From Heloderma charlesbogerti (taxonomy: Eukaryota; Chordata; Lepidosauria; Squamata; Helodermatidae), in contig JANEZZ010001898.1 in the NCBI GenBank assembly GCA_026122225.1, positions 496,001 through 560,000 on the forward strand: 64,000 nucleotides of DNA. Direction: 5' to 3'. Every line of letters begins with the position of its first letter. Within the stretch, counting starts at the first letter, position 1. The notes below the pieces were generated by a model, which had not been told where the DNA came from, did no database searches, and was given only the letters and a program-made list of their open reading frames with translations. The translations under genes were made by a program, and so were the position numbers. Of this stretch, positions 1 through 11,552 are shown in pieces.

Positions 1-63
1 GTGTGCCTCCCCCCCCACCGTGAAAGACTCTGCAAAAAGGTAAGAGAGTTTTGTACATCCCTA
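1..63 (-). mobile_element. Right (T1) end of a palindromic hAT-family copy cut by the window edge
   Basis: The segment holds a family terminus: a GC-rich C-run, then AAGGTAAGAG, TTTTGTAC and the tip ATCCCTA ending at 63. The sequence that follows (GCACCCGG, 64-71) resembles the GCAGCCGG motif inside other family members. This copy therefore probably sits inside the copy that continues to 900. Its left end and the matching target-site duplication lie outside the window. Confidence 0.7.
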
Positions 64-900
64 GCACCCGGAGTTCTGGCCACAGACGGGCTGCTGCGGA
101 CACAAATGGCGGCCCCCGTAGCCGCCATTTGCATCCAGCCAAGCTGTCGTGACAGGCTACATAAGTATTTACATAGCCCATCACGCCAAGCCAAAACCTC
201 CCCCCAAATACTCAGCATACGCAAATGGTGGTGGCTATGGCGGCCGCCATTTGCATTCCCTATTTTTCACCGTTCTAGCCTACGTAAATATTTACATAGG
301 CTATTACGGCGAAAAATAGGGGAACGCAAATAGCGTTGTGGCCAACCCCCCCCAAAAAACCCAGCTTATGCAAATGGCAGCGGCCACCATTTGCATTCCG
401 TATTTTTCACTGTTTTATCCTACGTAAATATTTACGTAGGCTAGAACAGCTAAAAAACAAGGAACGCAAATGGCTCCCACTACACTATTTGCGTTCCCCT
501 TTTTTTCCTGCCGTATTAGCCTATGTAAATATTTACGTAGGATAAAACGGTGAAAAATACGGAACGCCAATGGTGGCCGCCGCCATTTGCATAAGCTGGG
601 TTTTTTTTGGGGGGGGGGTTAGCCATGACAGGCTACGTAAATACTTACGTAGCCTATCACAGCTGCAAGGACACCAATGGCAGCAGCAGCAGCCCAACCG
701 TGGCCGGTGAGGAGACCAGCCGCCAGAGCCGCCACTGCCGCCACCGAATCTGCCACATCCTCCCCAGGTAAGTTCTGTCCTGGGGGGATTTGGGAGGTGG
801 GCAGGGGGGCAGGAGGCCGTTCCACCATGGATTCTGGGCGGGCAGATTCTTTAGAATCCGGCCTCACTGGGATCCGTGGCAGAATTCTCTGCCATCCCTG
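64..900 (+). mobile_element. Palindromic hAT-family copy, host of the copy ending at 63
   Basis: The body has the family's alternating palindromes: GATAGG..TAAGTATTTA..-type units near 150-180, 280-310, 418-445, 520-545 and 630-660, and ATGGCGGC/GCCGCCATTTGC units between them. The right end is the T2 type (GGCAGAATTCTCTGCC then ATCCCTG at 900, with the terminal A changed to G). An AGGTAAGT motif lies at about 766-773. The left end is outside the window, so the target-site duplication cannot be tested. The open frames across 619-1036 are by-products of this GC-rich DNA. Confidence 0.72.
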
Positions 901-930
901 TGTGTGTGTGTGTGTGTGTGGGGGGGGGGG
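899..930. repeat. (TG)n microsatellite followed by a G run
   Basis: A TG dinucleotide tract runs directly from the CATCCCTG end of the hAT-family copy into about ten G residues. Confidence 0.9.
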
Positions 931-1787
931 TGCTTCAAGCCTTGGGAAGACGTCCAACCTGAAAGCTACTTTTAGACCTGGAGGTCAGCTTCACCAAGAA
1001 TGCAGCTCATTTCCCCACCAAAGCATAACTTGGTGATGTCTGGAGCATCCCCAATTGGTCCTAAGTGTTAAATCGATTTGCTCAGCTAATTCCCCCAAGA
1101 CCAGGGGAATGTGTATTTGAATCTTTGTAAACCTCAATAAATGTGCCATTGTGGTGTTATCCCTTCCAACACTGTCTGAGTGTGAATCTCTTTGGGTGGG
1201 AATCACCTTCTTAGTCATAGACACCCTATTGCCAATGTCTAAAGATTCCTTAGAAGATTCCTTATAAGGTATGTGTCTCATTAGAATGTGTGCAAGTTTG
1301 TACACAGGTCTAACTAGAGCACATCATGTAACAATGCCCGTTATTATTGTTGTTGTTGTTAGCAAAATGGAAGGCACAGACATTGCCGGAGGAGCCTGGG
1401 TGAGTACAGGCAGCTTGGTGTGGGGGGGTCAGTCATGGGTCCAGGGGCACACGAGTTGGGGTAGAGGCTTGACGGGCACCCTGAGAATCCAGATGGAGTG
1501 GGGGGCCATCCATCCCTGATTTCAACCATTGCTTGAACTGAAGAAATGAGAGGGTGAAAATTTTCATTGAACAGAGATAAGCACTATCACTCGTTATCAG
1601 ATCAAAATCTTTTAACCCTTTGTCAAGTGGTGGAGGTCAAAGACACTCTGACAGCAGTGGGAAAAAATAATAAAACATTTGTATCAGTCTTTCCCAACTC
1701 CATGCTCCAGGTTGTCCTCAACAATGGTGAGGTAGGAATTGTCACATGGTGTTTCAGGGCTCCCCCTCCTTAATTTAGTGAAAAAAC
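931..1787. other. No gene recognised
   Basis: Mixed-composition sequence with a short TTG-triplet run near 1345-1360. The open frames here are short and show no family motif. I see no exon signals or recognisable repeat. Confidence 0.5.
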
Positions 1788-2342
1788 TAGGGATGTACGA
1801 AAGTCACTTACCTGTTCCTGAAAGCTGATTCGAGGTGGAGGGGAGGCGCCCCGTCCCTCCCCCCAAAATTCTGGCCGGGGGGGAGGCGCCCCGTCCCTCC
1901 CCCTGAAATTCTGGCCGGGCAGGAGGCGCCCCGTCCCTCCCCCTGAAATTCTGGCCGGGCAGGAGGTGCCCCGTCCCTCCTGCCACGAATCCTGGCCAGC
2001 CGGGAATGCAAATGGCGGCAGCCATAGCCACCGCCATTTGCGTCCCTGCAGTCAGCTGTGATAGGCTACGTAAATCTTTACGTAGCCTATCAACTTTTTT
2101 GGTTTTTTTTTTTTTTTTTACTGGAAATGGCGGAGGCGGCAGCCGGTCGGATGACCGGCCGCTGCTGCCGAACTGCTGCCGAACCGCAGCCGGAGCCTCT
2201 GCCACCAGGGAGATTTGCCTGAGGTAAGTCCCATCCCAGGGGGGGCAGGGGGGGCAGAACGTTTCACCACCAATTTCGGGGGGCCGAATGCGCTGGCATT
2301 TGGCCTCCCCGAGATTCGTGGAGAAATTCTCTGACATCCCTA
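1788..2342 (+). mobile_element. Palindromic hAT-family copy with exact 8-bp target-site duplication
   Basis: The copy begins TAGGGATGTACGAAAGTC (T1) and ends GAGAAATTCTCTGACATCCCTA (T2). The flanks are GAAAAAAC at 1780-1787 and GAAAAAAC at 2343-2350, an exact 8-bp duplication, which fits hAT transposition. The left third has four 40-bp tandem units (GGCGCCCCGTCC recurring at about 1845, 1885, 1925 and 1965). These are followed by a GCAAATGGCGGC..GCCATTTGCG palindrome (about 2006-2043) and a GATAGGCTACGTAAATC.. palindrome (about 2061-2090). An AGGTAAGT donor-like motif sits at about 2221-2228. No transposase is encoded. Confidence 0.93.
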
Positions 2343-3465
2343 GAAAAAACAATGTTTTTAATCTGTATGGTTTGGGGAGGTTAATTCTACTCCTGTTGGA
2401 ATGTCTGGGGCAACTGAAAAACCATGCACATAAGAGATTAGGGGTCAAACTGACCCCATCAAACACTGCTTAACATTAAATTACTGTTTAAAGTTATTAG
2501 TTACTCATTATGTCTAGAGATGCTTTACCCAGAATGTGTTCTGTCCATCTCATGGGGAAAATGGGGAAAAGAAAATATTTCCTCTATTTTCACAGCATAC
2601 AAATTACTCACTTTCCTTAGCGTCACCACAAATGGGACCATGAGTCAATAGTACCCCACCCACAGGTCTACAAAAAACCCTATAGAAATCTGAAGGTTTT
2701 TCGTTTGTTTGTTTGTTTGTTTTGAATCCACTTATAACCTTCCTTGTGACCCAGCAAAATATTTTTTCTTCTTCATAGCTATAATTCTGTGCAAAATGCA
2801 ATAATCTGGCTTTGGGGGTCATTTTGGCATCAACTGTGAAACTCTCCGACAGCGCTTTGGACCATATAAGGGTGTTACAACTGATGAACAAGTAGTGCCA
2901 TTAAGTGGAAGGTGTCCAATAAGCCAATATAAGTGATCCAAACACACAAAGTCTGGCATAAAAGCCTGACTGTGTTGTGATTCCAAACATCATATAAGAA
3001 TGTAAGAATATAAGAAGAGAATATCAAATCACGTGTTCAGTGTGTTCTGTAGTAGTGGTGGTTTCATTCTGTTAGAAGCCTGGCTTTATTTGCTTTGCTG
3101 TTTTATACTATCCTTCAACAGAAGCACCAACTGAAGTAGCCCTGCCTGTAAATTTTAGGAGAGAGTAGCCCCAGAGGAGTTTTTCTTCCAGGGCCAACAC
3201 AAATAACCAAGGGGGTGTCTCCATGACAACAGAAGGAGATAGAAGGAGAAGCAAATCATGGCGTACTCAGATTTTTCAAGGAACATGCTTTGCTCCATGC
3301 AGAGCTCCACAACGAAGTGTATTGCACCAGTAAAAGTCACTTCACAGATGGGGGTGTGGGGGTGGAGTGAACATCATCTGACTGGCAGGGGCTGCTCAAC
3401 CAATAAAAGAGGCTCCCCCCAGGTTCTCCCCCCTTTCTCCTCTGATCAAAGCTCCCTGCATTCAG

Positions 3466-3545
3466 GGGACAAGCCTCATTGACCTCAATGGGAGTTACTT
3501 CTGAGTAGACACTAATTGGTTTGTGTTGGGAAACACAGAAACAAT
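3466..3545. repeat. Fragment of a short palindromic dispersed repeat
   Basis: This contains CAATGGGAGTTACTTCTGAGTAGAC, cut at both ends. A close relative lies at about 3684-3775 (CAATGGGAGTTACTTCCAAG). Both match half of the fold-back unit seen more completely at 4402-4490 and 61766-61847. Confidence 0.55.
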
Positions 3546-3683
3546 CTCCCACTTTCTCTCCCCTTCCCTTACGTCCTTAAATAAACAATCATTTACCGAA
3601 CGCAGTGTTCTAGCTGTCCTGCTGTGATCATTTGAAGCTTCGAAACTTCAGCATTAAGGCTCTCTAAATGCCTTATTTCAATT

Positions 3684-3785
3684 CATGGGAATCTCGGTGT
3701 GCATTTCTGGAACAAGCCTAATTAACCACAATGGGAGTTACTTCCAAGTAGACACTAATTTGGTTTGTGCTGGGAAACACAGGGA
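3684..3785. repeat. Second fragment of the short palindromic repeat, tandem-like with 3466-3545
   Basis: It shares the sequence running from CAATGGGAGTTACTTC to the GGTTTGTG.TGGGAAACACAG motif with the copy about 220 bases upstream. The two may therefore be a local duplication as well as dispersed-repeat fragments. Confidence 0.5.
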
Positions 3786-4353
3786 CAGGAAACACCCCTG
3801 GACCAGGGTCATGGTGAAAGGCACACCCCTGGGCAGGGCTAGTATACCCAAGGTAAATGCGGGGGTTGGGGCACACAGCAACTATACTGGGGAGAAAGGC
3901 TTAAGGAAAAGAATTGGACTTTAAGCAGCCTCAGGAAATCTGTTTTCCCCCCAATAAGCTCCTGGGTGGCTGCTGGATGGCCACGACGTCATATATCCCT
4001 AACAACCTTCAAATGCAGCCACCTTGGAGTAAATCACTCATGGAGACACCCCACAGGTCTCTGCAGAAGAAGTGCTTTTATTAAAATATCCACTGCCTAG
4101 CATTGTAGAAAAACTCCCCAAAAACTCAAAGTATATTTTATATATAATAACATTGCCACATTAGGATGAACTACAGGATGTAAGAACCACTGAGAAATAC
4201 CTTCCAAAGTGATTTTTCAAAGGCTTGTCAGTAAAACAATTTCCACAGGAAGATGCTTTTTGATGTACATTTCACAGACCTAAGCAGAGTTGTAATCCTC
4301 AGCCATTTTGTGTAGTTAATATTACAGACTTGTACAAGGCACTCCATGTACCA

Positions 4354-4355
4354 GT

Positions 4356-4384
<29 letters not shown>
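4354..4384. repeat. (AC)n microsatellite
   Basis: An uninterrupted CA dinucleotide run. Confidence 0.95.
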
Positions 4385-4386
<2 letters not shown>

Positions 4387-4401
4387 AACAAAGCCATTTA
4401 T

Positions 4402-4490
4402 GGTGCAATCGGGTACTTGCCTATCCAGAAGTAAGTCCCATTGATTTCAATGATGCTTACTCCCAGGTAGGTGGGTATAGCATTGTGGCC
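4402..4490. repeat. Short fold-back MITE-like repeat (about 85 bp)
   Basis: GTGCAATC at the left and a GCATTGTG-like right end flank two arms, AAGTAAGTCCCATTGA and TCAATGATGCTTACTCCC, that are roughly inverted copies. Related copies lie at 19753-19828 and 61766-61847, with fragments at 3466, 3684 and 26040. Confidence 0.65.
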
Positions 4491-6361
4491 TTAAGCAGTC
4501 AAAATGTACCACCAAGATGAGGCCCAAACCAGAGGTTCAAAGGTGTGTGTGTTTTTCCTTACTTCTTAGAGCCACCTCAGCATTATGTTTCCATAGGCAC
4601 ATGTTTTAACTATACATCTAAACATGTAAAGTATGAATGGAACAAACATGTGTTTGGTCCCTGTGGAACATACCCTCAAGGCTGTTCCATAACTTACACA
4701 GCCACAAACTCAGGTTTGTCACTGGCTTTCTTCACACGGAGCTTTTATCCTGCAATTGAGATGGCTCCAGCATGGAAGTTTGGGGGCTCTTTAGATGACT
4801 CTGTGACCCTCCAAGGCATCTCCTGTACTAAATGCCTTTTGTTCTGTTTTTAAATAGATAGCAGATAATGAGCTATCAAATTACCCCACTGAGTTCCACT
4901 TGAGTTCCCTCTGTGAAAAGAGGAAAAGTGGCAAAAAGAGAAGCAAGGTCAATGAAAGATAATGGAAGGCTCAGATATGGGGAGAAGGAGGGGGAAAGGA
5001 AGTGGGGAAACAAGGGAGTTGTTCTGAGCCTGCATTTAAAACAGAAACAGAAAGCCCCATTTTAAATGCAGGATTTTAGGCTGGTGTAAAGGCACTCATT
5101 GAGTGACTCAGCAGTAGGCTGCAGCCAATTTATATGATTGTATGATACATATGTTTCCAGGCATCTGTTGGTCTCATCCAAACTACATGTTTAGGTATGG
5201 ACGTTAAAAATCTTATGTTTATGCACCTAAACATACAGGGTTGAAGCCAACACTGCTTCTCCATTAACAGAAGGACTTGAATTTCATGGTGGCTTCTGTG
5301 AACAGAAGTGGGAGGCAATTTTCACCAATTCCCTTTAAAGGCTCCTATGACTCATTAAAATCTACTCTGGGCCCTCCACAACAGCACAGGAGGTATTAAG
5401 CGATGCAGGGGGAAGAGTGAATTGGCAAAAATCACCTTTGCTCCCTGATGTACATTATTGGAAGCCTCCATTGGACCCAAGCCCCATCCATGAATGGAAG
5501 AGCAAAGTTGGATCTAACCAATTGACTCCCAATCTGCTTGAACAATTCTGCTTAAGTAAAATCCTATGGAAATCGATGGATCTTAATTTAGTCATGACTG
5601 AATGGCTAACTTATCTCACTGATTTCAGTAAGTATAAATAACTTTAGCCATACTTGGGCCATAATATATGAAGAAGACACCTTCAGTGGCAAACCTGGAT
5701 TTGTTCACAGCTAAAAGAGCCCTTAGAACTGGACTATACTGTGCTTTCTTTCTTGGCAAAAAATGTTTGCATCCTGTTTAGTGTCACCATTTTCTAGTAG
5801 CCTCCACAGACTACAACTATGAATTTAAAGTGTGAGGCTGATAGCAGAAAAGGATAGCTGGTAATAGCAGTAAAACCTGCATCTTCTCCCTTATCGCTGT
5901 AACAGTTCTTTTCACACTTCACTTCATTTTACTTCAGAGTCAGACCACGTTTCTGGTATTGACCTTATGCTCAAAGTGTGGGGAAATATATCTGTGTTTG
6001 GGAAGAGAGAAAAACTGCTATGTAGAAATTCAATGAAGGGTGTGTGTGTTTTAGAATGACCAGCCATAATATAACCTGAAAGTTACATGTATATTAAATC
6101 ACACAAGTCAGCAGTATTATAAATGAGCAATATTGTCAACTTAATTTACATGCCAGTACTTTTTTATTGCACTTTTTACTTCTTTCCTTGAAAGCTCTTA
6201 TTTATTGTTTCTGCAAATTAATCCTCTTGTTTTAACATCAATAACAGAGAAGCATGACGTGGCAGACATTTTGGGTGAGGATAGGAAGCTGGGATTCAGA
6301 AAACAATGTTCACAGGCATTTTTGGTGTGCATGTGAGTGAGTGTAAGTGTGTGTTTGTTAC

Positions 6362-7520
6362 AATCCCAGCTACTGTAACCTTTCCTCATAGGGCAGTTGC
6401 TCCAGCGCCTTGATCGTTTTAGTTTGAAAATCACTTTTTCCAACTCTACAATATCCTTAAGTGAAGTGACCAGAACTGTACATGATTTTTTAAGTGTGGT
6501 TGCACCATAGATTTGTATAAGGGGAGTATGATCTTGACAGTTTTATTTTCGATTCCGTTTCTAATTATACCTAGTGTGGAATTTGCCTTTTTCACCATTG
6601 CTGCACACTGGGTTGACATTTTCATTGAGCTGTCCACAACAACCTCAAGGTCTCTTTCTTGGTCAGTCATCACTAGCTGAGATCCTATTAGCTTATATTT
6701 GAAGTTTGGATTTTCCCCCACCCCCAATCTGCATCACTTTACACTTGCTTACAATTGAATTACATTGACCTGCATTTGCCATTTTGATGCCCATTCTCCA
6801 AGTTTTGGGATATCCTGTTGGAGCTCCTCACAATCCCATTTTGTTTTAACCACCCTAAATAGTGTGGTGTCATCAGCAAACTGGGCCACTTCACTGCTCA
6901 CTCCTAATTCCAGATAATTTATGAATAAGTTAAAAAGCATTGGTCCCAATACAGATCCCTGGGTGACACTACTTAGGATTAAATCCAGGGTCACCAACCT
7001 CCTGGTTGGTCCCATGACCAACTGTTCTAGGGCACAGTCATTAGGACACTGAGAAATTTAGGGCATGATTTTATGCATGTTTAGACTGAAAAAAGTTCGT
7101 ACAATTCCCAGCATGGCTGGTTTAGGAAAGCTGGGAGTTGTAGGACGTTTTTTCTGTCTAAACCCGCATAGGAATGCACCCTTAACCTCTTTGCTGTGAC
7201 TGGAACATGCACTTATCTAGTCAGTGGGGGGGGGGATAATTGAAGTCACCCATTATTACAACACTTCCTTGTTTGGAGACCTCCCTAATTCCATTTTCCA
7301 TCTCAAGATCATCCTGAGCATTCTGGTCTGGGGGATGATAGCATATTCCTTGTACTAAATTAGTTTTAGAGTCTGGTATTGTCACCCACACTGCTTCCGT
7401 GGAAAACCTTTTAGGTTGTCTAGTCTACTTGACACTATGCCCTCTTTGATGTACACAGCAAGACCTCCTCCAGTACACCTTTCCCTGTCCTTCCTATAGA
7501 GTTTTTATCCATATCCCACT
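6362..7520 (-). pseudogene. CR1-type LINE fragment, endonuclease to reverse transcriptase, decayed
   Basis: Read on the reverse strand, 7500-7225 encodes an endonuclease-like stretch with GGGLAVYIKEGIVSS, then VWVTIPDS.. and a GDFNY motif, as in the AP-endonuclease domain of CR1 elements. From 7021 to 6749 the reverse-transcriptase core follows, with QGSVLGPMLFNLFIN and FADDTTLF (the catalytic x-A-D-D box). At 6727-6446 the C-terminal region continues (LVMTDQERDLEVVVDSSMKM.., then PLYKSMVQPHL). The 3' end is truncated after a LEQLPYEERL-like segment near 6366. Stops and frame changes separate the pieces, and a fold-back MITE occupies 7056-7182. Its subfamily differs from the CR1 copies at 13.1 and 46-51 kb. 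Confidence 0.85.
7056..7182. mobile_element. Fold-back MITE (TTTAGAC..GTCTAAA) inside the CR1 fragment
   Basis: The left arm has ATGCATGTTTAGACTGAAAA..CAATTCCCAGCAT and the right arm has GCTGGGAGTTGTAGGACG..TTCTGTCTAAACC.GCATAGGAATGCA. The arms are inverted copies of each other. A second copy lies at 42491-42602, and the two agree in arm sequence and length. The flanking duplication was not resolved. Confidence 0.7.
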
Positions 7521-8402
7521 GGTTCTCTCCATTCCACCAGGTTTCCATAATGCCCACTATAACGAGGTTCTCTTTTAAAACCAGGCACTCCAACTCCCAT
7601 GTTCACATTTGCATAGACACACAAATACACAGTGTCCCTCCCCAGATGTCTCTGGCATGTGCATTTTCTGCTATGGCACTTTGACTGGCTATCATGTGAA
7701 GCTCTCTGACAACTCCTGGCCATGTCTCTCAGTCCAGAATGCTCATGGAACAATGCTAAGTTGTGTCATCTGGACCAGGAAATACAGCTGGGAGGCTGAC
7801 AGAGAGCTTTGTGGTTGTTTGGAAGTGGTTGTGAGGCTTTTTTTTAATTTAAAAAACAAATACAGCCCTTAGTCACGTCATCTATAAAAGTAAGGTAAGC
7901 CAAGGTGCCCTCTATGACATTTGCCATATGGAGTCTATATTAATGTTTATATGTGTTTGCTATGTTAAATAGAACCCAGGTAAGTTAGGGTTGACTGTTT
8001 GGTAGTGTGTTAGTCAAAGGTGGAAGGGGCTTGTATGTATGTGTGAGGAGACTGAGTTTATAAAAGGCAGGAGCAGACAGTTAGTTGACTAGATAGGGAA
8101 AGAGACAGGGTTTGGAGATACAGATAGGGCCTTAGAGTGTGATTAAGCTACATCTAGATAGTAGGGTTGTGAGAACAGGAGTTAGAAGGGACAGAGTAGG
8201 CTGGGTAAGACTGAGAACTGAGTGATTAATTATAAGGTATAACATCTCTTGTATTAAATAAACTTTAATTTGTTTGTTTTTACATTATAAAATCCCACAT
8301 CTTGTTCATTTTTCTGTGGTACCAATAGTATTCATATTTCCTGGGTACTTCTACTGGTTGGGTAAAGGGAACCAATTGGGCATATTGGGTGTCTCTTTTA
8401 CC
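7521..8402. other. No gene recognised
   Basis: Ordinary AT-moderate sequence. The longest open frames (about 80 codons on each strand near 7505-7870) overlap each other and show no domain. The region directly left of the hAT-family copy is purine-rich (about 8040-8200). Confidence 0.45.
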
Positions 8403-9022
8403 TAGGGATGTCAGACAATTCTGCCACAGACTCCAGTGAGACCGGATTCTTAAGGATCCGGCCCCCTGGAACCTGTGGCGGAATGGTCTCTCCACCACCA
8501 CCCCGCGGAATCCCCCCAAGACGGAGCATACCTGGTGGTGGATGTGGCGGCTCCAGAGGCGGCAGATGCAGCAGCAGCTCTGGCTGGTCTCCCAGCCGCT
8601 GCTGGGCTGCTGTGGCTGCTAATGGCGGCCATCATAGTGGCCGCCATTTGCGTGGCTGCCAAGCCATGATAGGCTATGTAAATACTTACATAGCCTATCA
8701 CAGCAAAGAGCAGGGGCGCAAATGGTGGCCGCTACGCCATTTGCACCCCTGCCTTTTGTCGTGATAGGCTGCGTAAATGCTTACATAGCCTACCACGACT
8801 TGGCAGCCACACAAATGGTGGCCAGCATAGCGGCTGCCATTTGCGGCCGCAGCAGCCCAGCAGCAGCTGGAATTCCGGCTGTGGCTGGCCCTGGCTGGTG
8901 GCTCCGTGAAGTCACTGTAGAGCGGAGCCGGCCAGGGAGGATTCCGGGGAGAGGGACAGAGTGCTTCCCCCCCCCCACGGATATTCCAGAACAGAGCCAG
9001 GTAAGTGTTTCATACATCCCTA
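8403..9022 (-). mobile_element. Palindromic hAT-family copy with 7/8 target-site duplication
   Basis: The copy starts with a T2 end (TAGGGATGTCAGACAATTCTGCC) and finishes with T1 (GGTAAGTGTTTCATACATCCCTA). The flanks are CTTTTACC (8395-8402) and CTTTTACT (9023-9030). The interior has ATGGCGGCC..GTGGCCGCCATTTGCG (about 8623-8652), two GATAGGCTA.GTAAAT.CTTACATAGCC units (about 8670-8700 and 8763-8795) and a reversed ATGGTGGCC..GGCTGCCATTTGCG unit (about 8815-8846). A GCTGCTGCTG-rich stretch occupies about 8530-8620. No transposase. Confidence 0.92.
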
Positions 9023-10873
9023 CTTTTACTTGGTGAATTTAGGGGCTGAAGCTTGTAGGACAGTGAGGACAGCTGTCCCAAACTGGAAGCAGATGGACCT
9101 GAGGGAGGGTTATGTCGCAGCCTCCCATTGAAAATGTCTCAGAAATTTCCCTCAAAGCAGCCACAAATCCCCCCTTCATGTGGGACAAATATACCAACAA
9201 AATGGGAGACTTTGGGCATAGCTTTGGTGGCAGATACTTCCCTCGTTTCCTTCTCTGTGCTGCAGAGCACAGCAGCCCCAAGTTACCTACAGAGTTAAGC
9301 AACTTTCCCAAGCATCCAGCAAAAAGGCAGTGGAAACTGCAACAGAAGTAACACATTTAGAATCAAATTAGATGGGTCTCAGGAGATTTCACACTGCATG
9401 AATTCCTAATTCTCCCAAATCTTCTGCTAGACAATACTGTGGCTCAGGGATTTTAAACCCGTGTTTCTATATACACCCATTCAGGCTATTTCTCTAGGTG
9501 TTGGATTTAAAACACTAAATTATCCCCAATATTATTACTTCTTTTTGTAATATGATGACAAATACAGAGAAGAAACAAATATGTCCCAGTACTAAAGGCA
9601 AGACAGAGCTGGTATCATGGTACCAATTTCATTCCGTGCAAGTCAAAATTGTAAAGGTACTGTACCATTTGGATACATTTTTGGGATTCAACCAAATGAG
9701 TTCTGGTTTCCTTTAATGGGCATCTTTACATTTTATAAATTAACATATTTGTAATCCAAACTGAGACCATATGTGAACTGCTCAGATTTCCCTAAAGGAG
9801 TCCATCTGTAGCAGCTTCTGTTCATCCCCTTCATCAAACCTTGCTGTGATTACATAAGTCATTGCTTTGCTGCAGCCAGTATCAAATGATCAGGCTGTAA
9901 ACTCCCACAGAGTTTTCTCTCTGGCTTTTTTCATATACCAGGAGGAAAATTTCAAGTTTGTTCCTTATTGCATCATTCCAAAAATCTGTTCCTCTGGTGC
10001 TGCAGCCATACATGTGAACCTACTGTTACAATCTCTTTATTTCTGGCATCATCTTTCCAACTAAGATACAAACAACAGAATACATTTTCCTAAAGCAGTT
10101 AAAACCCAGTTGAAATTCTTTTAACTCTTTTTTTTCATTAAGCTTACCACTAACTAACATTAAATGTGTGAATGAATTAAGTATTGCACCCAAACATTGT
10201 GAGCAGAACTATATACACACTTTCTTATTCACTTGGCAATCTATACATCTATATTTTCTTTCCTAAAATTACCTATTCTATTTTTCTTGATATTGTAATA
10301 CTTACTCATATTCTTTTAAAAAATCAAATAAAATATTGAACTTCCGATAGTCAGAAGTGCACAAAGAATTGGATAGAAGTTGAGACAGGGCTGGAATACT
10401 GACTGTTTGATCCTTGTACTATCAAAAATCTTTGTACCATAGGGACAACAGCTGGAGGACCATGGGCCAAATGAGCCCCTTCCCTTAATGATACTTTTTG
10501 TCCCACTCCAGTTGCCAATAAAGAGGCAAAAGAAGTGTGTGGAAGAGCACTGTGACTTTTCGGGAAGATACATTGTGGTGTTGGTGTTTGGCAACTGCAG
10601 AACTTGGCCTTCCAATCCTGAGTCCATTGTGAAAGTAGTCCTCCAAAATATCTATGCCCATTTCCCACTGAGGTAGTCAAGTTATATCTGAGCTGTAGCA
10701 CATCCGATTGCAGAAGTTGAAAAGTGATCTTTTCACCCGTCTTCTAAAGACTGGTCAAGAGCCAATTAAATGGGTCCTTCTGGGGAGGAAATCCTATTCA
10801 GGCCTGCAGCATTATAGATGAAGATCCCATTTTTGTCAATGTTGCCTTTGAAAGGAAGTATATAGAAGCCTTC
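9023..10873. other. No gene recognised
   Basis: AT-rich unique-looking sequence with no recognisable repeat and no open frame above about 115 codons. The overlapping reverse-strand frames near 10316-10701 lack motifs. Confidence 0.5.
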
Positions 10874-11003
10874 CCCAAGCTGGTGATCTTCAGATGTTTT
10901 GGACTTCAATGGCCAACAGCCCTAGCCAGCATAGCCAGTGTTCAGGAATGCTGGGACTTGAAGTCCAAAACATTAGGAGGCCATCAGTTTGGCAAAGGCT
11001 ACA
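10874..11003. mobile_element. Fold-back MITE-like repeat (TTTTGGACTTCAA..TTGAAGTCCAAAA)
   Basis: The left arm CCCCAAGCTGGTGATC.TCAGATGTTTTGGACTTCAA is mirrored by TTGAAGTCCAAAACATTAGGAGGCCATCAG..TTGGCAAAGGCT on the right, around a CCAGCATAGCCAGTG centre. The inverted arms with no coding content fit a small non-autonomous DNA element. Confidence 0.65.
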
Positions 11004-11007
11004 ATAA

Positions 11008-11380
11008 AGCCAGTGTGGTGTAGTGGTGAGAGTGTTGGACTGGGAGCTAGGAGATCTGGATTCTAGTCCCCACTTGGCCATGGAAGCTCACTGGGTGACT
11101 TTGGGCCAGTCACAGACTCTCAGCCCAACCTACCTCACAGGATTGTTGATGTGAGGATAAAATGGAGAGGAGGAGGATTTATTTATTTATTTATTGCATT
11201 TATATCCCGCCTTTTTTTCTCCTGCAAGTAATCCAAGGTGGCTTACATTATCCTCCTCCTCTCCATTTTATCCTCACAACAACAACCCTGTTGTTGGGCT
11301 GAGAGTCTGTGACTGGCCCACCTTGGGTTCCTTGCAAGAGGAAAAAAAGGCAGGATATAAATGCAATAAATAAATAAGCA
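11008..11380 (+). mobile_element. Sauria-type tRNA-derived SINE interrupted by an inverted SINE
   Basis: The tRNA-like head starts near 11008 (AGCCAGTGTGGTGTAGTGG, A-box-like). The B-box-like GATTCTAGTCC lies at about 11060, and the body (GGGCCAGTCACAGACTCTCAG) runs to about 11178. The element then breaks. A reverse-strand SINE tail (TTTATTTATTTATTTATTGC) occupies about 11179-11317. The host's own tail (CTTGGGTTCCTTGCAAGAGG..ATAAATGCAATAAATAAATAAG) resumes at about 11318. Such SINEs are transcribed by RNA polymerase III and moved by a LINE. The boundaries of the inner copy are approximate. Confidence 0.85.
11179..11317 (-). mobile_element. Inverted SINE fragment inside the SINE at 11008-11380
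   Basis: On the reverse strand this reads CAGTCACAGACTCTCAGCCC, then the GAGGATAAAATGGAGAGGAG body and the ATAAATGCAATAAATAAATA tail. It is 5'-truncated, lacking the tRNA-like head, as is common for LINE-mobilised SINE insertions. Confidence 0.8.
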
Positions 11381-11552
11381 AGCAAGCAAGCCTCTCCTGC
11401 AGGTCTTAAGGCATGTTGAGGACTGCACTTGCCTCCTCCCTCTCTGTTCTTGGACAGCAAAAAGACCCACAATGTTTTGGAGGAAGGACCACACAATACT
11501 AGCACACAATACTAAGAGAAGTTAGCAAGGATGAAAGGTGATAAGGAAAGGC

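Larger units (their letters stand above)
2343..6361. other. Long stretch without recognised genes; scattered small repeats
   Basis: Apart from the (AC)n tract and the short palindromic repeat copies listed separately, I recognise nothing. The open frames are all under about 105 codons and carry no motifs I know. A (GTTT)n run lies near 2703-2720. Unique intergenic or intronic DNA is the simplest reading. Confidence 0.5.

Noticed and set aside
11008..11090. tRNA gene
   Set aside because: The A- and B-box-like motifs belong to the tRNA-derived head of a SINE. The body, the AATAAATAA tail and multiple copies show that it is not a functional tRNA gene.
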